Part shown: positions 1-10,155 of the stretch, in pieces
Layout of the letters: each line of letters starts with the position of its first letter
Position numbering within the stretch: position 1 is the first letter of the stretch
Assembly: GCA_905221615.1 (NCBI GenBank)
Contig: CAJNDT010005832.1
Location: 434,001 to 498,000 of the forward strand
DNA: 64,000 nt
From: Symbiodinium sp. CCMP2592
Lineage: Eukaryota; Sar; Dinophyceae; Suessiales; Symbiodiniaceae
Direction: 5' to 3'
Position numbers and translations under genes: made by a program
Notes under the pieces: model-generated
The model's input: the letters and a program-made list of their open reading frames with translations, nothing else
What the model was told of the DNA's origin: nothing
Database searches by the model: none

Positions 1-201
1 ATATCTATATATCTATATATCTATATATCTATATATCTATATATCTATATATCTATATATCTAAATATCTATATATCTACATATTCATATATCTATATAT
101 CTATATATCTATATATCTATATATCTATATATCTATATATCTATATATCTATATATCTATATATCTATATATCTATATATCTATATATCTATACATCTAT
201 A
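1..201. repeat. (ATATCT)n microsatellite, left flank of the LTR element
   Basis: Almost pure hexamer array of ATATCT with few interruptions (near 62-86 and 190-200). It runs up to the first base of the 5' LTR. The same hexamer array resumes immediately after the 3' LTR at 37589, so the LTR locus sits inside, or is joined at both ends to, the same type of microsatellite. Confidence 0.95.
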
Positions 202-632
202 TGCGAACGGACTGCGATGCCTTGTCATGTTCTAAGGTGTCACTATAAGAGCTGTGAGCAAGACCGTGTAAAGTGCAAGAGAAGGGGGCACGCTACGCGT
301 CCCTCGACTCTAGGGGCACGCTACGCGTCCCTCATCTTCACCATTCTATGTGACCGCCAACGCAACGTTTGGCTCAAGTCAATGCCCATAGCTAAGTGCT
401 ATATGTGTCTTCTATCCTGAGCAATCAGAGCTATCCCGTTTCACAGACGAACCGCCGCCGGCAGTGAGTGCAAAAGGAACGGCCGCCGGTTCTGCCTGCA
501 TAGGATTGCACGTGTGGAAGTAAGAGGGAGAGACAGGGTCCAGTCTGTGGAGAGTGCTAGCCAGCCACACCTACATTCATTACAGCTCTGGTGGGGAGAG
601 CAGCAACCAAGTCGAGATCAATCCCCCACGCA
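202..632 (+). repeat. 5' LTR (431 bp)
   Basis: Starts TGCGAACGG and ends CCCCCACGCA. It is nearly identical to 37157-37588: I count about seven substitutions and one indel, under 2% divergence. It contains an internal 21-bp direct repeat (285-305 and 313-333, core CACGCTACGCGTCCCTC) and the 11-mer TTTGGCTCAAG at 368-378. No TATA box is recognised. Confidence 0.93.
368..378 (+). other. Spliced-leader-like 11-mer inside the LTR
   Basis: TTTGGCTCAAG equals the last 11 bases of the dinoflagellate trans-spliced leader (established knowledge). The identical 11-mer is in the 3' LTR at 37324-37334. It could be a relict of a spliced-leader-bearing transcript copied into the LTR, or chance; the bases upstream (CAACG) do not extend the match. 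Confidence 0.4.
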
Positions 633-650
633 GGTTATCAGCCGTAGCGC
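633..650 (+). other. Putative primer-binding site, half-tRNA type
   Basis: The bases right after the LTR read GGTTATCAGCCGTAGCGC. The reverse complement ends CTGATAACC and looks like a tRNA anticodon arm: 5' stem TACGG, seven-base loop CTGATAA, then CC. Drosophila copia also primes from an internally cut tRNA, and its site begins GGTTATGGG (known). Here the loop would carry anticodon GAU (Ile), or CAU (Met) with one mismatch. The tRNA identity is inference. Confidence 0.6.
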
Positions 651-697
651 GGCTCTGCCTTTCTACAGCAACGACTACTTGATCTACTACGACCACA

Positions 698-1676
698 ATG
701 AACTCAGGATCAAGCCAAGATACGACAATGACTTTCGGTGCCGATGTGGCAGCGCCAGCCGTTGGTGAGTCAACAGCTGACGACACAGTGGTGCAATCCG
801 TTGATAGCTCCACGGAAGATGACAAAGGTCAATCTTCTGCGCTTGCCATTGCAAAGGCAGTTCCCAAGGGGAAAGCAAAGAGTCTACCACGAGCATCTAC
901 GCCTTCGCGTCCGACATCCACAGGTTCGAGGACGGGCAAGGCTTCAGAACGACGGGCCGAAGCGTCTGGTTTTCAGGCACCTCGGACTACGTCCAGGGCC
1001 AAGGACAAAGGAGTCAAGACCTTGGAAAAGAAGTCAAGACCATCATCTTCGAGAAGCTCTTCAGCACGATCGAGGACTTCGGCTACTCGTTGGCGTGACA
1101 AGTCCATGACTTGGAATCGGATGGTTACCAATCAACCACGCGATACTGACGATCTGGACATGACTCTGGATACGATTCCTGCGCGTGGTGATGCGTCATC
1201 CGTGGCCACGCCTGCAATAGCTGATGGTCCGAATGCCTACCAGGAACTGACGATTTCGCAACAATTCGAAGCATCGAACCTTGCACAGCAGATGTACTAT
1301 CGCAGTCAGATGCAAGAGTACGAAGGAGTGGTCCAGACCCTGATGGACAAGATCAAGGAGATGCAACAAGAAGATGAAGGAGCTGGAATTCGCATTGAAG
1401 AATTGGAACGACAACGTGACCATGCATGCTTAGCCATGAGGCACATCAACAATGTCAATCAGGAGATGAAGCGAGACTATGAAACAGCTTTGTTTCGCAT
1501 GGATGAACAGAACTCTGCTCAACAACGTCAAGCACATGCCGTTGCCGAGGAGTTAGCTCAACAGCTACACGTGTTCCGCACGGAGGCAGCCACCACCTTT
1601 GTGCAGTTGGAGCAAAAAAAAAAAACACAAAATAAAAAAAAAAAAAACAAAAAAAAAAAAAAAAACAAAAAAAAAC

Positions 1677-1707
<31 letters not shown>

Positions 1708-3271
1708 AAAAACAAAAAAAAAAAAAAAAGAAAAGCGCAAGTCTTGGTGAGCTTCTTGGCACTGGTAGAAGCGTCCTGCCCATGAACTTCATGAACACGC
1801 CAGAGAGAACTTGGTCCTCCGGTCAAACACAGCAAGTTCGGAACAAGCCTTACAAGCAATGCAGGAACGATCCCACTTGGTCAAGAACCAGGAGTTGCGG
1901 GCTGTGAACGAGATCCAAGGGCTAGCTGGAAACAGCGCAGCCATTGAACAAGAACGATTTCGGCTTCGCGAACGTCTTGGTGAAGAGGAAGAGTACCGCA
2001 AAATGGCTGTGAAGAGGATGCAAGAGGCAGAGGATCGACTCCATCATAATGAAGATCATGCAAGGCGATCATTGCCTACCTTGCACGACGAGCTGAGTGA
2101 ACTCAGGAAAACGCTCAAAGCACAAGAAGATCTTCAAGCGAGGACACGCAGCGAATTCGAGGCAGCGCGAAACTCCAATCAAGGAGGAGCGACGCGACCT
2201 TCGAGCATGCCCATGTCTTCGAGGACTACTGAGTCTGGCTGGGAGCACGTAGGAAAGGAAGTAATGCCTGCCTTTTCCGTAGGAGATGAGGTACGATCCC
2301 CTGAAATACGGTCCCCAAGTCAAGTTAGTCCAGTCGCCAAAGAGAAGTTCGCATTCTCGGAATCGGACAAGGACAAGAACCTTGTGATGGATGGAATTCC
2401 ATTCACCGGTGGAAACTTCTTCACTGGCCGCAGTTCGATGCCAATCGTGGCGGATGCAATGCCCGAGCACTACGTGCCAGGTATTAGCAGCCCAGCACTT
2501 GCGCGTTCCACGCCTAGTGCAGCCACTTTGTTCGGCATACCCAGCGGATTTCATGGGAAAAGTGATGCGGCAGCCGTGCGTGATCGACAGCTACGCGAAC
2601 TCTTGGGGGATCGCGGGATGTTGGGATCGAAGTCCACAGCATCAGCCAGCTCCTCAAGACCTGTTGGCATCGACGGTGTTACCGCATCTACGAAGGGCAA
2701 CGACCTCGTTGGTCCCCCTGTCGCCTATGACGATTCTATCCATGAGGCAAGGAGGCGTCAGATCGAGAAAGAGATCGCGGAGCAGTACGAAGAGAAGATT
2801 GCTGACCTGCGAAGTGAAGTACTCAAGGCCCAGAAAGCCGAACAACGTCTCAGAGCTGATCGTGATGAGTGGAGATTATTCGCTGAAACGATTCAGGAAA
2901 ACCATGGAGACGATGACGGTGATGAAGCTGGCGACGAGAACGGAGAGGACGAGCATGATGAAGGAACCGGCACGGGGTATGATCCTCCAGATCCGCCTGA
3001 TGATGATGATGACAAGAAGAAGGGCGGAGGGGGTAAACCTGAATCGGATCCTGGTTCGCATGCACGTGACCCTGACGGAGATGCGGATCCTGAAGTCACA
3101 GAGGTGAGAATTTCCAGGAGGGAAGCCGACAAAGTGACCGTTCCCCCATGGCCTACTCTTACTCATCTCAACAACTGGCGATCCGTGTGCACGGCGCCGA
3201 TCCACATCATGAGGACTGGATGTTATGGCTGGCACCAGCGTTCAACCCATTCCCTGATGTCGAAGCATTGA
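698..3271 (+). pseudogene. Gag N-terminal region, coiled-coil rich (copy 1)
   Basis: ATG at 698 opens a frame that, apart from an A-rich tract at 1614-1734 and stops just after it (1748-1768), continues in the same frame to 3271. The first ~150 residues are Ser/Thr/Arg-rich and probably disordered. From about 1240 to 2170 there is a long Gln/Glu/Arg heptad-like stretch, a likely coiled coil for particle assembly. The part after 2880 is Asp/Glu/Gly-rich (DDDDD near 3000). The frame reaches VTVPPWPTLTHLNNW at about 3135-3180 and then runs out, while the capsid-like continuation appears one frame back from about 3200. This looks like an inactivating shift rather than a programmed site, as I see no standard slippery heptamer. 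Copy 2 lacks this region because of the gap. Confidence 0.7.
1614..1734. repeat. A-rich tract interrupting gag
   Basis: About 120 nt of nearly pure A with scattered single C, T and G residues, placed inside the coiled-coil coding region. The coding sequence before it (ending ...VQLEQ) and after it (from about 1769) is in the same frame, but stops lie at the right junction. It may be a microsatellite-like expansion of a Lys-codon stretch or a sequencing/assembly artefact. Confidence 0.9.
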
Positions 3272-6200
3272 ATGATTCAGGACACAAGAAGTTCAAGAGC
3301 ATAGACGTCAAATTGGGGATCGCCATGGTCGCAATGCTACGCGCCGGTGGTGACAAATCAGCTGACCTGTACCTCGAGGTGAACCGGAAGGCCAATGATT
3401 ACATCAGCAGGCCTGACGTGAAGATCATCAAGGGACGACAAGTCATCGCGATGATGTATGAAAGTTTTCGAACGCATGATCGTCTTGACATGATCATCAC
3501 TCTTGAGTATTTGGTGAAGCTCCAGTACCAAGGCGACAACAAGCTTCATACGTTCAAGCAGACGTGGTTGGAAGTTCTGGGACGGATGAGACCAGAAGAT
3601 ATTCCATCCAAAACGGCTCTCCGTGATTGCTTGTACAGCAAGATCAAGGACTCGCCCGCAATGAAGATGGAGTTGGGCATGCATTACGAACACTTGCCCT
3701 ACAATCATGAAGACCGATCGTACGACAACCTGATGAAGATCATTGATCGTACTATCATGCGGAGACGAGAACAGTCAAATCTCACTCAGACCCAAATTGG
3801 CTTGCGCCAGATGCTTGAGGGCAAGGATTTGCTTGCTGCACCGCCCAAGGTACCCGAGAAACCTACGCCTAACGCAGCTCCATCCGCAAAGGTCAAGGCT
3901 TCGCCGACCAAGCCGGATAAAGCAACACCTGTACTACCTCAAAGCAAAGCGAAGAGTCATGCGAAGACCAAGCCAAAACCCAAGAAGAAGACGAGGAGTG
4001 AGTCAGCGGACAACAGAGGTGACAAAAGCAAGAAGCAAATCCGCTGCAAGTTCCATTTCACAGATGCAGGGTGTCGAAATGGCGATAAGTGTCCATTCAG
4101 TCACTGGAAGAAGACTCCAGAGCGACCCTTCACGCCGAGGACGAGAACTCCAAGTCCATCCGGAGGAGGAGGAAACAGGATATGCTACTCGTTCAAGAAC
4201 ACAGGCTCGTGCTCAAGAGAGAATTGTCCTTTTAAGCATGAGGCAGCGGCTACCCCAGCTCCGGAACCAAAGGCAAAAGCTAAAGCTAAATCCGAAGCAA
4301 AGGCAGCTCCAGCGAAGCCGAATGCCAAGGCCAAGGCACTCCCTGCTGCACCCGCCATCAGATTGTGTCGAAGGTGGAATCCATCAGCTCCGGCTATATG
4401 GAAGCGATCTTCAAAACAAGATGAGGAGGAGTCAGATTGGCCATCCGTTGACAGCGACGCTGATTCGGATTGTTCAACAGATGACGAATCCTCGGGAACG
4501 ACTACGTCGACCCGAAAAGTGACAAAGCGCAATGTGACATTTGCCAACGACGTGAAGTTCATTTCTTCGTGTCCTAGACGATCGAAGAAAGACAAAGAGC
4601 GGAAGGTGAAGTACGTCGACATGGAAGCGTTTATCAATGATGAGGAGCGCGCCGTGAGCTTGGAATTCGCCAAGCACAAAGCGAGATTGAGGGCACAGAT
4701 CATGAGAGACATGGTTGACGACGATGATGATCAATGCGGAGATCGAGTTTCATTCGTACGAATCCCAGGAACGTCTCGAGTGGAAGAAGTTTCGTTCTAC
4801 GACGGTGAGGATTCCATCGTTGAGCGCGAACTCGATGCTGCAAACAGCAAACGGATCATCAATCAAGGCTTATTCAAATGCATGGTTCAACCAGTCATCC
4901 TTAAGAAGAAGATCAAGTTTCTCATGGACACTGGGTGTGGTCATGACCTCATATCTCAGAAGAAGATCGAGAAGCACAGTCTCGAGACACTCGTGACTCC
5001 AGAGCCCATATCATTTCAGACAGCCAATGGAATCACCGATACCGATCTCGTGTCGAATTTCCAGACTGAGTCGTTCGAGGAACCGATCAACGCTTATGTG
5101 TTGGACGACACGCCGTCGGTGCTTTCCATAGGCAAGAGATGTATGAACTTCAACTACGGGTTTGTGTGGCCTCCCGGAAGGGAACCATTCATGATCAACC
5201 CGCAGGGCAAGAGAATATCTCTGTTCGTGAACGGTGACATCCCGTACGTTCGTGCCGGGAGTTCCAAGTCATTGGTTCATGATGATCCGGAGGCCAAGGC
5301 TATCACCGAAATCTTCAAGGGTGCGTTGACAGCGGGCAATGTTGACGTTAGCGTCGCAGCTGCCGCTGAAGCTGCACCGGGCGAGATTGAAGCAGAAGAA
5401 GAAGGTGATGATCACGAACGACCTCCTGATCCTGAACCCCAAGAACCTCCTATAGAAGAAGTACCAGAGTCCGAGGCCGGACGACCTCCGGACGACGACG
5501 AAGGAAAAGGAGTGGGTGAGATTCCATTGGATGGTGATGATGAGGTGATCATTGATGTGGAAGGCGACGGTGCGCCGAGCCGCAAGGCCAGAGTCGGAAC
5601 ACTGAAAGCCGAAGCTAAGACGTTGGCACATCTGTGTACTCATCGCTACCGCAACCCATATTGCGAATCGTGCATACGCGCGCAGATGAAGCACTTGCGA
5701 ACACAACGAGGTGCGTTTCAACGTGTGATCAAACACTGGGGAGATCTTGTGACGTTCGACTTCCTTGACATGCGCAAGGCCGCCGAAGCAGGCATTGGAC
5801 TCGATGACGGGGCACGTGAAGTTCTAGTCATCAGGGACATCGCCACCAAAATGATTGCAGCGATTCCCACGGCTTCAAGGAGCACTGACGAAGTCGTCAT
5901 GGCCATCAGACGCCTTATGGGAAGGCGCAAGATTCATATGGCGTATAGTGATGAAGCACCAGAGTTCGATTCAGCTATGGCACAGTTGAAGATCGTGATT
6001 GATCATTCCCTTCCAGGGAAACCCAGTAACAATTCACTCGCTGAACGATCAAATCAAGAAGTGATCAACACAGTCGCAGCATCCATGCTACACGCCGGAT
6101 TGCCCGCTCAATACTGGTCCTTTGCGCTTAATTGCGTGATGCAGAACCTCAACATTGAGGACGTGGAGGGCGATGGTGATTCAGCATGGAAGCGAATGAC

Positions 6201-7212
6201 TGGAAAGGACTTCGAGGGAAAAGCCATACCCTTTGGAGCCAAGGTCTTCTTCAAGCCAACGGACACGAGGCCGAAGACATATGGCAACAAATTCGATCCA
6301 AAGGGGATTCCAGGCATTTTTGCCGGATACATCATCACTGCTGGTCAAGGGTGGTCCAAGAAGTATCGTGTTTGGGATATGAAGGAATTTGCCAACGCGA
6401 ACTTGTCGATGGACGCATCTGTTCCCAGGAAGTTGATGAGACCGTACGAGACAGAAGTTATCTACTTCCCAGAGGAAATAACGTTTCCCCTGAAAGCTGA
6501 GTACGAAAGGATGAATTCAACCATTGAGGGACTCAGGGACAACGTTGACCTCGCTGGCAAGGAGATAAAAGACGTCGATGACGGTGGTGACGGTCCGCCT
6601 GGAGGAGATGGTGGCGACGGGGACGACGATGATCCAAGTGGACTTCTTCCTCCACCGGATCCCGGAGAAGATCCTGATTTACAGGACATAGATCCATCTG
6701 ACATTGAGACAGAGCCGCTCGGCGAAGTCTTCAAGTCAGCGGAACATGAAGCTATTGATGCCATAGGAGACAAAAGACTCGAAGAACTAGACGAAGAGCT
6801 GGGTCTACGTGCAGCACCGCCTCCTTCTGAACCAAAGGTCACTGGGAAAGATCGACGATCGCACCGCGAAGTCGGTCCAACCGGTAGACTCATCCCCGAA
6901 GGAGACATCGAAGAACCTGGAGAGATTATCAAGATCTTGAAAGAAAAGAAGTTGGCTCCCGAGGAGATTGAACATTGGAGTACGGGGAAGAAAGGGGACG
7001 GCATTGTATATCTCACTGATGACGGTGAAGCTTGTAAGATCGACAAAAGGGGAGTTCCGTACAAGATCCGAAGTGACGGTCGACGAACTCTTCCTACACG
7101 GCGACCTATCCATTCTTATTCTCCGGAAGCATGGAAGAAGATGAGCGAAGCGGAGAAGAAGGCAGCATACAAGAAAGAAAAGCGAGACAAAGCTCGAGTT
7201 CAGAGCCAATAA
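3148..7212 (+). CDS. Copia-type polyprotein: capsid region, CCCH zinc fingers, protease, integrase (copy 1)
   Basis: 1,354 codons from the first ATG after the stop at 3091; the true protein probably continues from the upstream gag frame. Residues about 20-230 look like a retrotransposon capsid region. Two CCCH zinc fingers start at Cys300 (4045) and Cys346 (4183), replacing the usual CCHC knuckle. A Lys/Ala-rich linker and an acidic stretch follow. The retropepsin active site is D594-T-G596 in FLMDTGCG (4927-4935). The integrase has an HHCC zinc site (HLCTHRY..YCESC, about 5629-5673) and a DDE core: D in TFDFLDM, D in AYSDEAPEF (usually SDNG), and E in NSLAERSNQE. A Glu/Lys-rich connector then leads toward RT. 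The frame ends with TAA at 7210, where an A-rich tract begins; the downstream RT frame is the same one. All other parts look intact. Confidence 0.88.
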   Translation: MAYSYSSQQLAIRVHGADPHHEDWMLWLAPAFNPFPDVEALNDSGHKKFKSIDVKLGIAMVAMLRAGGDKSADLYLEVNRKANDYISRPDVKIIKGRQVIAMMYESFRTHDRLDMIITLEYLVKLQYQGDNKLHTFKQTWLEVLGRMRPEDIPSKTALRDCLYSKIKDSPAMKMELGMHYEHLPYNHEDRSYDNLMKIIDRTIMRRREQSNLTQTQIGLRQMLEGKDLLAAPPKVPEKPTPNAAPSAKVKASPTKPDKATPVLPQSKAKSHAKTKPKPKKKTRSESADNRGDKSKKQIRCKFHFTDAGCRNGDKCPFSHWKKTPERPFTPRTRTPSPSGGGGNRICYSFKNTGSCSRENCPFKHEAAATPAPEPKAKAKAKSEAKAAPAKPNAKAKALPAAPAIRLCRRWNPSAPAIWKRSSKQDEEESDWPSVDSDADSDCSTDDESSGTTTSTRKVTKRNVTFANDVKFISSCPRRSKKDKERKVKYVDMEAFINDEERAVSLEFAKHKARLRAQIMRDMVDDDDDQCGDRVSFVRIPGTSRVEEVSFYDGEDSIVERELDAANSKRIINQGLFKCMVQPVILKKKIKFLMDTGCGHDLISQKKIEKHSLETLVTPEPISFQTANGITDTDLVSNFQTESFEEPINAYVLDDTPSVLSIGKRCMNFNYGFVWPPGREPFMINPQGKRISLFVNGDIPYVRAGSSKSLVHDDPEAKAITEIFKGALTAGNVDVSVAAAAEAAPGEIEAEEEGDDHERPPDPEPQEPPIEEVPESEAGRPPDDDEGKGVGEIPLDGDDEVIIDVEGDGAPSRKARVGTLKAEAKTLAHLCTHRYRNPYCESCIRAQMKHLRTQRGAFQRVIKHWGDLVTFDFLDMRKAAEAGIGLDDGAREVLVIRDIATKMIAAIPTASRSTDEVVMAIRRLMGRRKIHMAYSDEAPEFDSAMAQLKIVIDHSLPGKPSNNSLAERSNQEVINTVAASMLHAGLPAQYWSFALNCVMQNLNIEDVEGDGDSAWKRMTGKDFEGKAIPFGAKVFFKPTDTRPKTYGNKFDPKGIPGIFAGYIITAGQGWSKKYRVWDMKEFANANLSMDASVPRKLMRPYETEVIYFPEEITFPLKAEYERMNSTIEGLRDNVDLAGKEIKDVDDGGDGPPGGDGGDGDDDDPSGLLPPPDPGEDPDLQDIDPSDIETEPLGEVFKSAEHEAIDAIGDKRLEELDEELGLRAAPPPSEPKVTGKDRRSHREVGPTGRLIPEGDIEEPGEIIKILKEKKLAPEEIEHWSTGKKGDGIVYLTDDGEACKIDKRGVPYKIRSDGRRTLPTRRPIHSYSPEAWKKMSEAEKKAAYKKEKRDKARVQSQ

Positions 7213-7226
7213 AAAAAAAAAAAAAA

Positions 7227-7304
<78 letters not shown>

Positions 7305-7328
7305 AAAAAAAAAAAAGATAAAAAAAAG

Positions 7329-7375
<47 letters not shown>

Positions 7376-7548
7376 AAAAAAAAAAAAAAAAAAAAGTAAA
7401 ACAGAGAACAAAAAGAAAACGAAACACAAAAAAACAAAAGAACACAAAAAAAAAACAGCAAGGAAAAATGAAAAAAGAAGAAAAAAACAGAAATAAAAAA
7501 AAAAAAAAAAAAAAAAAAAGATAAAAAAAAAATAAAAAAAAAAAAAAA
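7211..7548. repeat. 338-nt A-rich tract separating integrase and RT frames (copy 1)
   Basis: Nearly uninterrupted A with scattered C, G and T. At the equivalent place copy 2 (about 24797-24820) has only a short purine-rich Lys/Arg-coding stretch (GCCAAGAAAGACCGGAAG) and no A tract. Flanking frames match (both positions 1 mod 3), but TAA codons in the tract close the reading frame. Confidence 0.92.
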
Positions 7549-7560
7549 CGAGAAAAGGCT

Positions 7561-10146
7561 GTGATAGGGAAGAAGATAGTCACCAAGATTTTGGACAACA
7601 TGATCTTTCCCAAGATTGTCCCGTGTGAAGAAATTGATCTGCAACTCAACGTGTCCGTTGATGACGACGATGGTTGGTCATGGGCACAGTCCTATGTGGA
7701 TCAATATACACAGGAACAATTCTTGGCAGATGTCGTGCCGGCCGTTCCGGCGCATATGGTCATGGACGATAACTGGATTCCTTCTATGCCGTGTACGACT
7801 TCTCACAGAAACGTACATCGGGAAAAGAATCATGCAGGAGGATCGTGCTTCAATGCCATGGTCACTCGACCCGTCACACGCAAAGAGATGATCAACAATC
7901 CCAAGGCAATGGAAGCTTTCATGAAAGAATGGAAGGGATTGTGGGACCAAGAAGTGTTTGACTTCTCAACTACGCGTGAATATGACGACGTCGTCGCTGA
8001 GGCAAAGAAGAAAGGTGAGAAAGTACATATGGCGCGAGTACATGGACTGATATATGAGAAAAACTATCAGCTCAAAGAGGACGATCCTGCCAGGAAGTTC
8101 AAAGGGCGAGGCGTACTACTCGGTGACCAGGTCAAAGATCAGAATATGGAAGCCGCGTTGTTTCAGGATTTGGGGAATTCCCCGGCCACGTTTGATGCCT
8201 CACGGTGGGCAGATTACTATGGATGTCTCCCTGGCAACGATGTTCAGATGGCGGATGCTATCCAAGCATACATTCAGGCGAGGTTATCGGGCACTCCCTG
8301 TTGGGTTGAACTGCCTGATGAAGCCTGGCATCCATCTGCGAAACGGCACAAATTCCGTAGGCCGGTATGTCGCCTGATCAAAGCTCTATATGGACATCCT
8401 GACGCAGGAACCATGTGGGAACAACATTGCCACACCGCGGTACAGAGAGTAGGGTTCAAGCCGATTGGTGATGAATGGCCATCATTGTATTTTCACCCGC
8501 AAATGAAGCTCTTACTTGTCATCTACGTGGATGATCTCAAGATGGCAGTACCCAAAGAGAATCTACCCAAGGGTTGGGACATGCTGCGCCAAGAACTTCG
8601 ATTGGAAGAAGAAACGCCGCTGGGCTTGTATCTGGGTTGTCGCATCTCCAAGGCCGAGGCAACGTTGCATGACAAAACGAAGGTGCAGACCGTTACCTAC
8701 GACATGGAGACGTACCTGGACATGACAGTCAAGAAGTACTGCGACGTGACTGGGTTCGATCCGACAAAATTCAAAACGGTACCATCGCCGAGTCCGGCTG
8801 AGGAGACTAAGAATCACCCAGCTCGCGCTCCGGCACAGTCAGGTAAAAGCCATCGATGCACGTGGTGTGGACACACCATGCCTGTTGATAAGCATGGTCG
8901 GCTCGTTCCGCCTCCACCTATTCCCAAGGCGCCCGAGGAAGAGGAAATCAACGAGGCTAATCGCGGTGCACTTGCTCCGCAGGCAGCCAGCATCCTCATG
9001 AAATTGCTTTATGCCGCGCGCATTTGCCGCTTTGATCTTCTGCGCAGTATCAACAATCTCGCACGCAAGATCACGAAATGGACCAAGAAGGAGGATGCTC
9101 TTCTTCATCATCTCATGGCCTATGTGCACCAGTCCAAACCTCACATGATGATTGGATGGGTCGGGAACTCCTTGGAGGACTCGTCCATCGGGCTGTTTGC
9201 AGATGCGGACTATGCAGGTTGTGGAGAAAGTTTGAAATCTACCTCCGGTGCTCATTTGCACATTCAAGGTTCTCACACACGATTTCCCTTGGCGGGACTT
9301 AGCAAAAGGCATGGATGCTTGAGTCATTCCACACCTGAGGCCGAGATTGTCGCGGCCGACTTTGCCATGTCACGTCTTGGATTGCCTGCTATCACGTTGT
9401 GGCAGCAGCTTGGGGGGCAAGACCCCAACTTCGTCTTCTACGACGACAACCAGACCATGATCGGGGTGATTCGCACGGGCAAGACTCCGACTATGCGTCA
9501 CTTGGAACGTACCCACGGTATCTGCATTGGATGGATGCATTCTATCTTTCAGGAAGGTTACGTTTCTCTTGCCTATGAGGTCACTGCCAAGATGTCAGCG
9601 GACATACACACCAAGTCGTTCAAGGATTCCGTGTCCTGGACACAGGCGTGTCAGCTCATCAACATCTTTCCGCCGGATCTCATCGGCTCCCAAGAGATTA
9701 TGGATCTGATGCGGCCTACTCATACCCAAAGCACGGATGAGAAGGGTCAGCAGCACTACTCGTTCAAGAGCGAGGTGCCTTGTTTTCCTTACACGCAGAC
9801 GCCGATCCTCCCTCCGGTGTTGTATCGCGCTGGATTGTCGAGTAAGGAAGGCTTGCAAGAACATGACAGTGTGGACCCCATCCTGGTTGTCAAGTTCCCG
9901 CGCATGTTGCGGGGCCGCCTTCTGCGTTGCCGCCTGGTCGTTACCTTCGGTCGACTTGGATTCTTCGTGAAGGGCAGTGGCACCAGATGGAGGATCGTGC
10001 TGCTATCCTTGATACACCGGGCAAGTTCGACCGCTACGTGGAACGTGCTGTGTTTCAGTACCATCCCGTGCGGGGGCATTTGCGCCCCGCTGCCATTGCG
10101 GACGTCCTTGCGCCGCCGTTTTTGCCTCCTCCTGAACCGCCTCTAG
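7561..10146 (+). CDS. Copia-type reverse transcriptase and RNase H (copy 1)
   Basis: Same frame as the upstream polyprotein, so the ATG-less start at 7561 only reflects the A tract. RT shows the copia pattern: ARVHGLIYEKNY region, CRLIKALYGHPDAGTMWE, and the catalytic Y322-V-D-D325 box at 8524-8535. A CxxC/H-type insertion (CTWCGH, about 8860) lies before the connection. RNase H has D in LFADADYAG, E in STPEAEIVAADFA and D in YDDNQTM, followed by a conserved SADIHTKSF motif before the end of the usual copia pol. The last ~75 codons (after about 9910) are out of frame: copy 1 lacks one G that copy 2 has in the run near 27172-27178, and an extra C near 10226 restores the frame. RT and RNase H themselves look catalytically complete. 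Confidence 0.9.
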   Translation: MIGKKIVTKILDNMIFPKIVPCEEIDLQLNVSVDDDDGWSWAQSYVDQYTQEQFLADVVPAVPAHMVMDDNWIPSMPCTTSHRNVHREKNHAGGSCFNAMVTRPVTRKEMINNPKAMEAFMKEWKGLWDQEVFDFSTTREYDDVVAEAKKKGEKVHMARVHGLIYEKNYQLKEDDPARKFKGRGVLLGDQVKDQNMEAALFQDLGNSPATFDASRWADYYGCLPGNDVQMADAIQAYIQARLSGTPCWVELPDEAWHPSAKRHKFRRPVCRLIKALYGHPDAGTMWEQHCHTAVQRVGFKPIGDEWPSLYFHPQMKLLLVIYVDDLKMAVPKENLPKGWDMLRQELRLEEETPLGLYLGCRISKAEATLHDKTKVQTVTYDMETYLDMTVKKYCDVTGFDPTKFKTVPSPSPAEETKNHPARAPAQSGKSHRCTWCGHTMPVDKHGRLVPPPPIPKAPEEEEINEANRGALAPQAASILMKLLYAARICRFDLLRSINNLARKITKWTKKEDALLHHLMAYVHQSKPHMMIGWVGNSLEDSSIGLFADADYAGCGESLKSTSGAHLHIQGSHTRFPLAGLSKRHGCLSHSTPEAEIVAADFAMSRLGLPAITLWQQLGGQDPNFVFYDDNQTMIGVIRTGKTPTMRHLERTHGICIGWMHSIFQEGYVSLAYEVTAKMSADIHTKSFKDSVSWTQACQLINIFPPDLIGSQEIMDLMRPTHTQSTDEKGQQHYSFKSEVPCFPYTQTPILPPVLYRAGLSSKEGLQEHDSVDPILVVKFPRMLRGRLLRCRLVVTFGRLGFFVKGSGTRWRIVLLSLIHRASSTATWNVLCFSTIPCGGICAPLPLRTSLRRRFCLLLNRL

Positions 10147-10155
10147 GCCAGTCTT

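Noticed and set aside
3091..3271. Programmed -1 frameshift between gag and pol
   Set aside because: The frames overlap with a -1 relation, but no standard slippery heptamer is visible and the coding similarity suggests a continuous ancestral frame broken by an indel.
7211..7548. Poly(A) tail of an inserted retrocopy
   Set aside because: No retrocopy sequence precedes it; the coding region resumes in frame on both sides, and the tract has many non-A bases.
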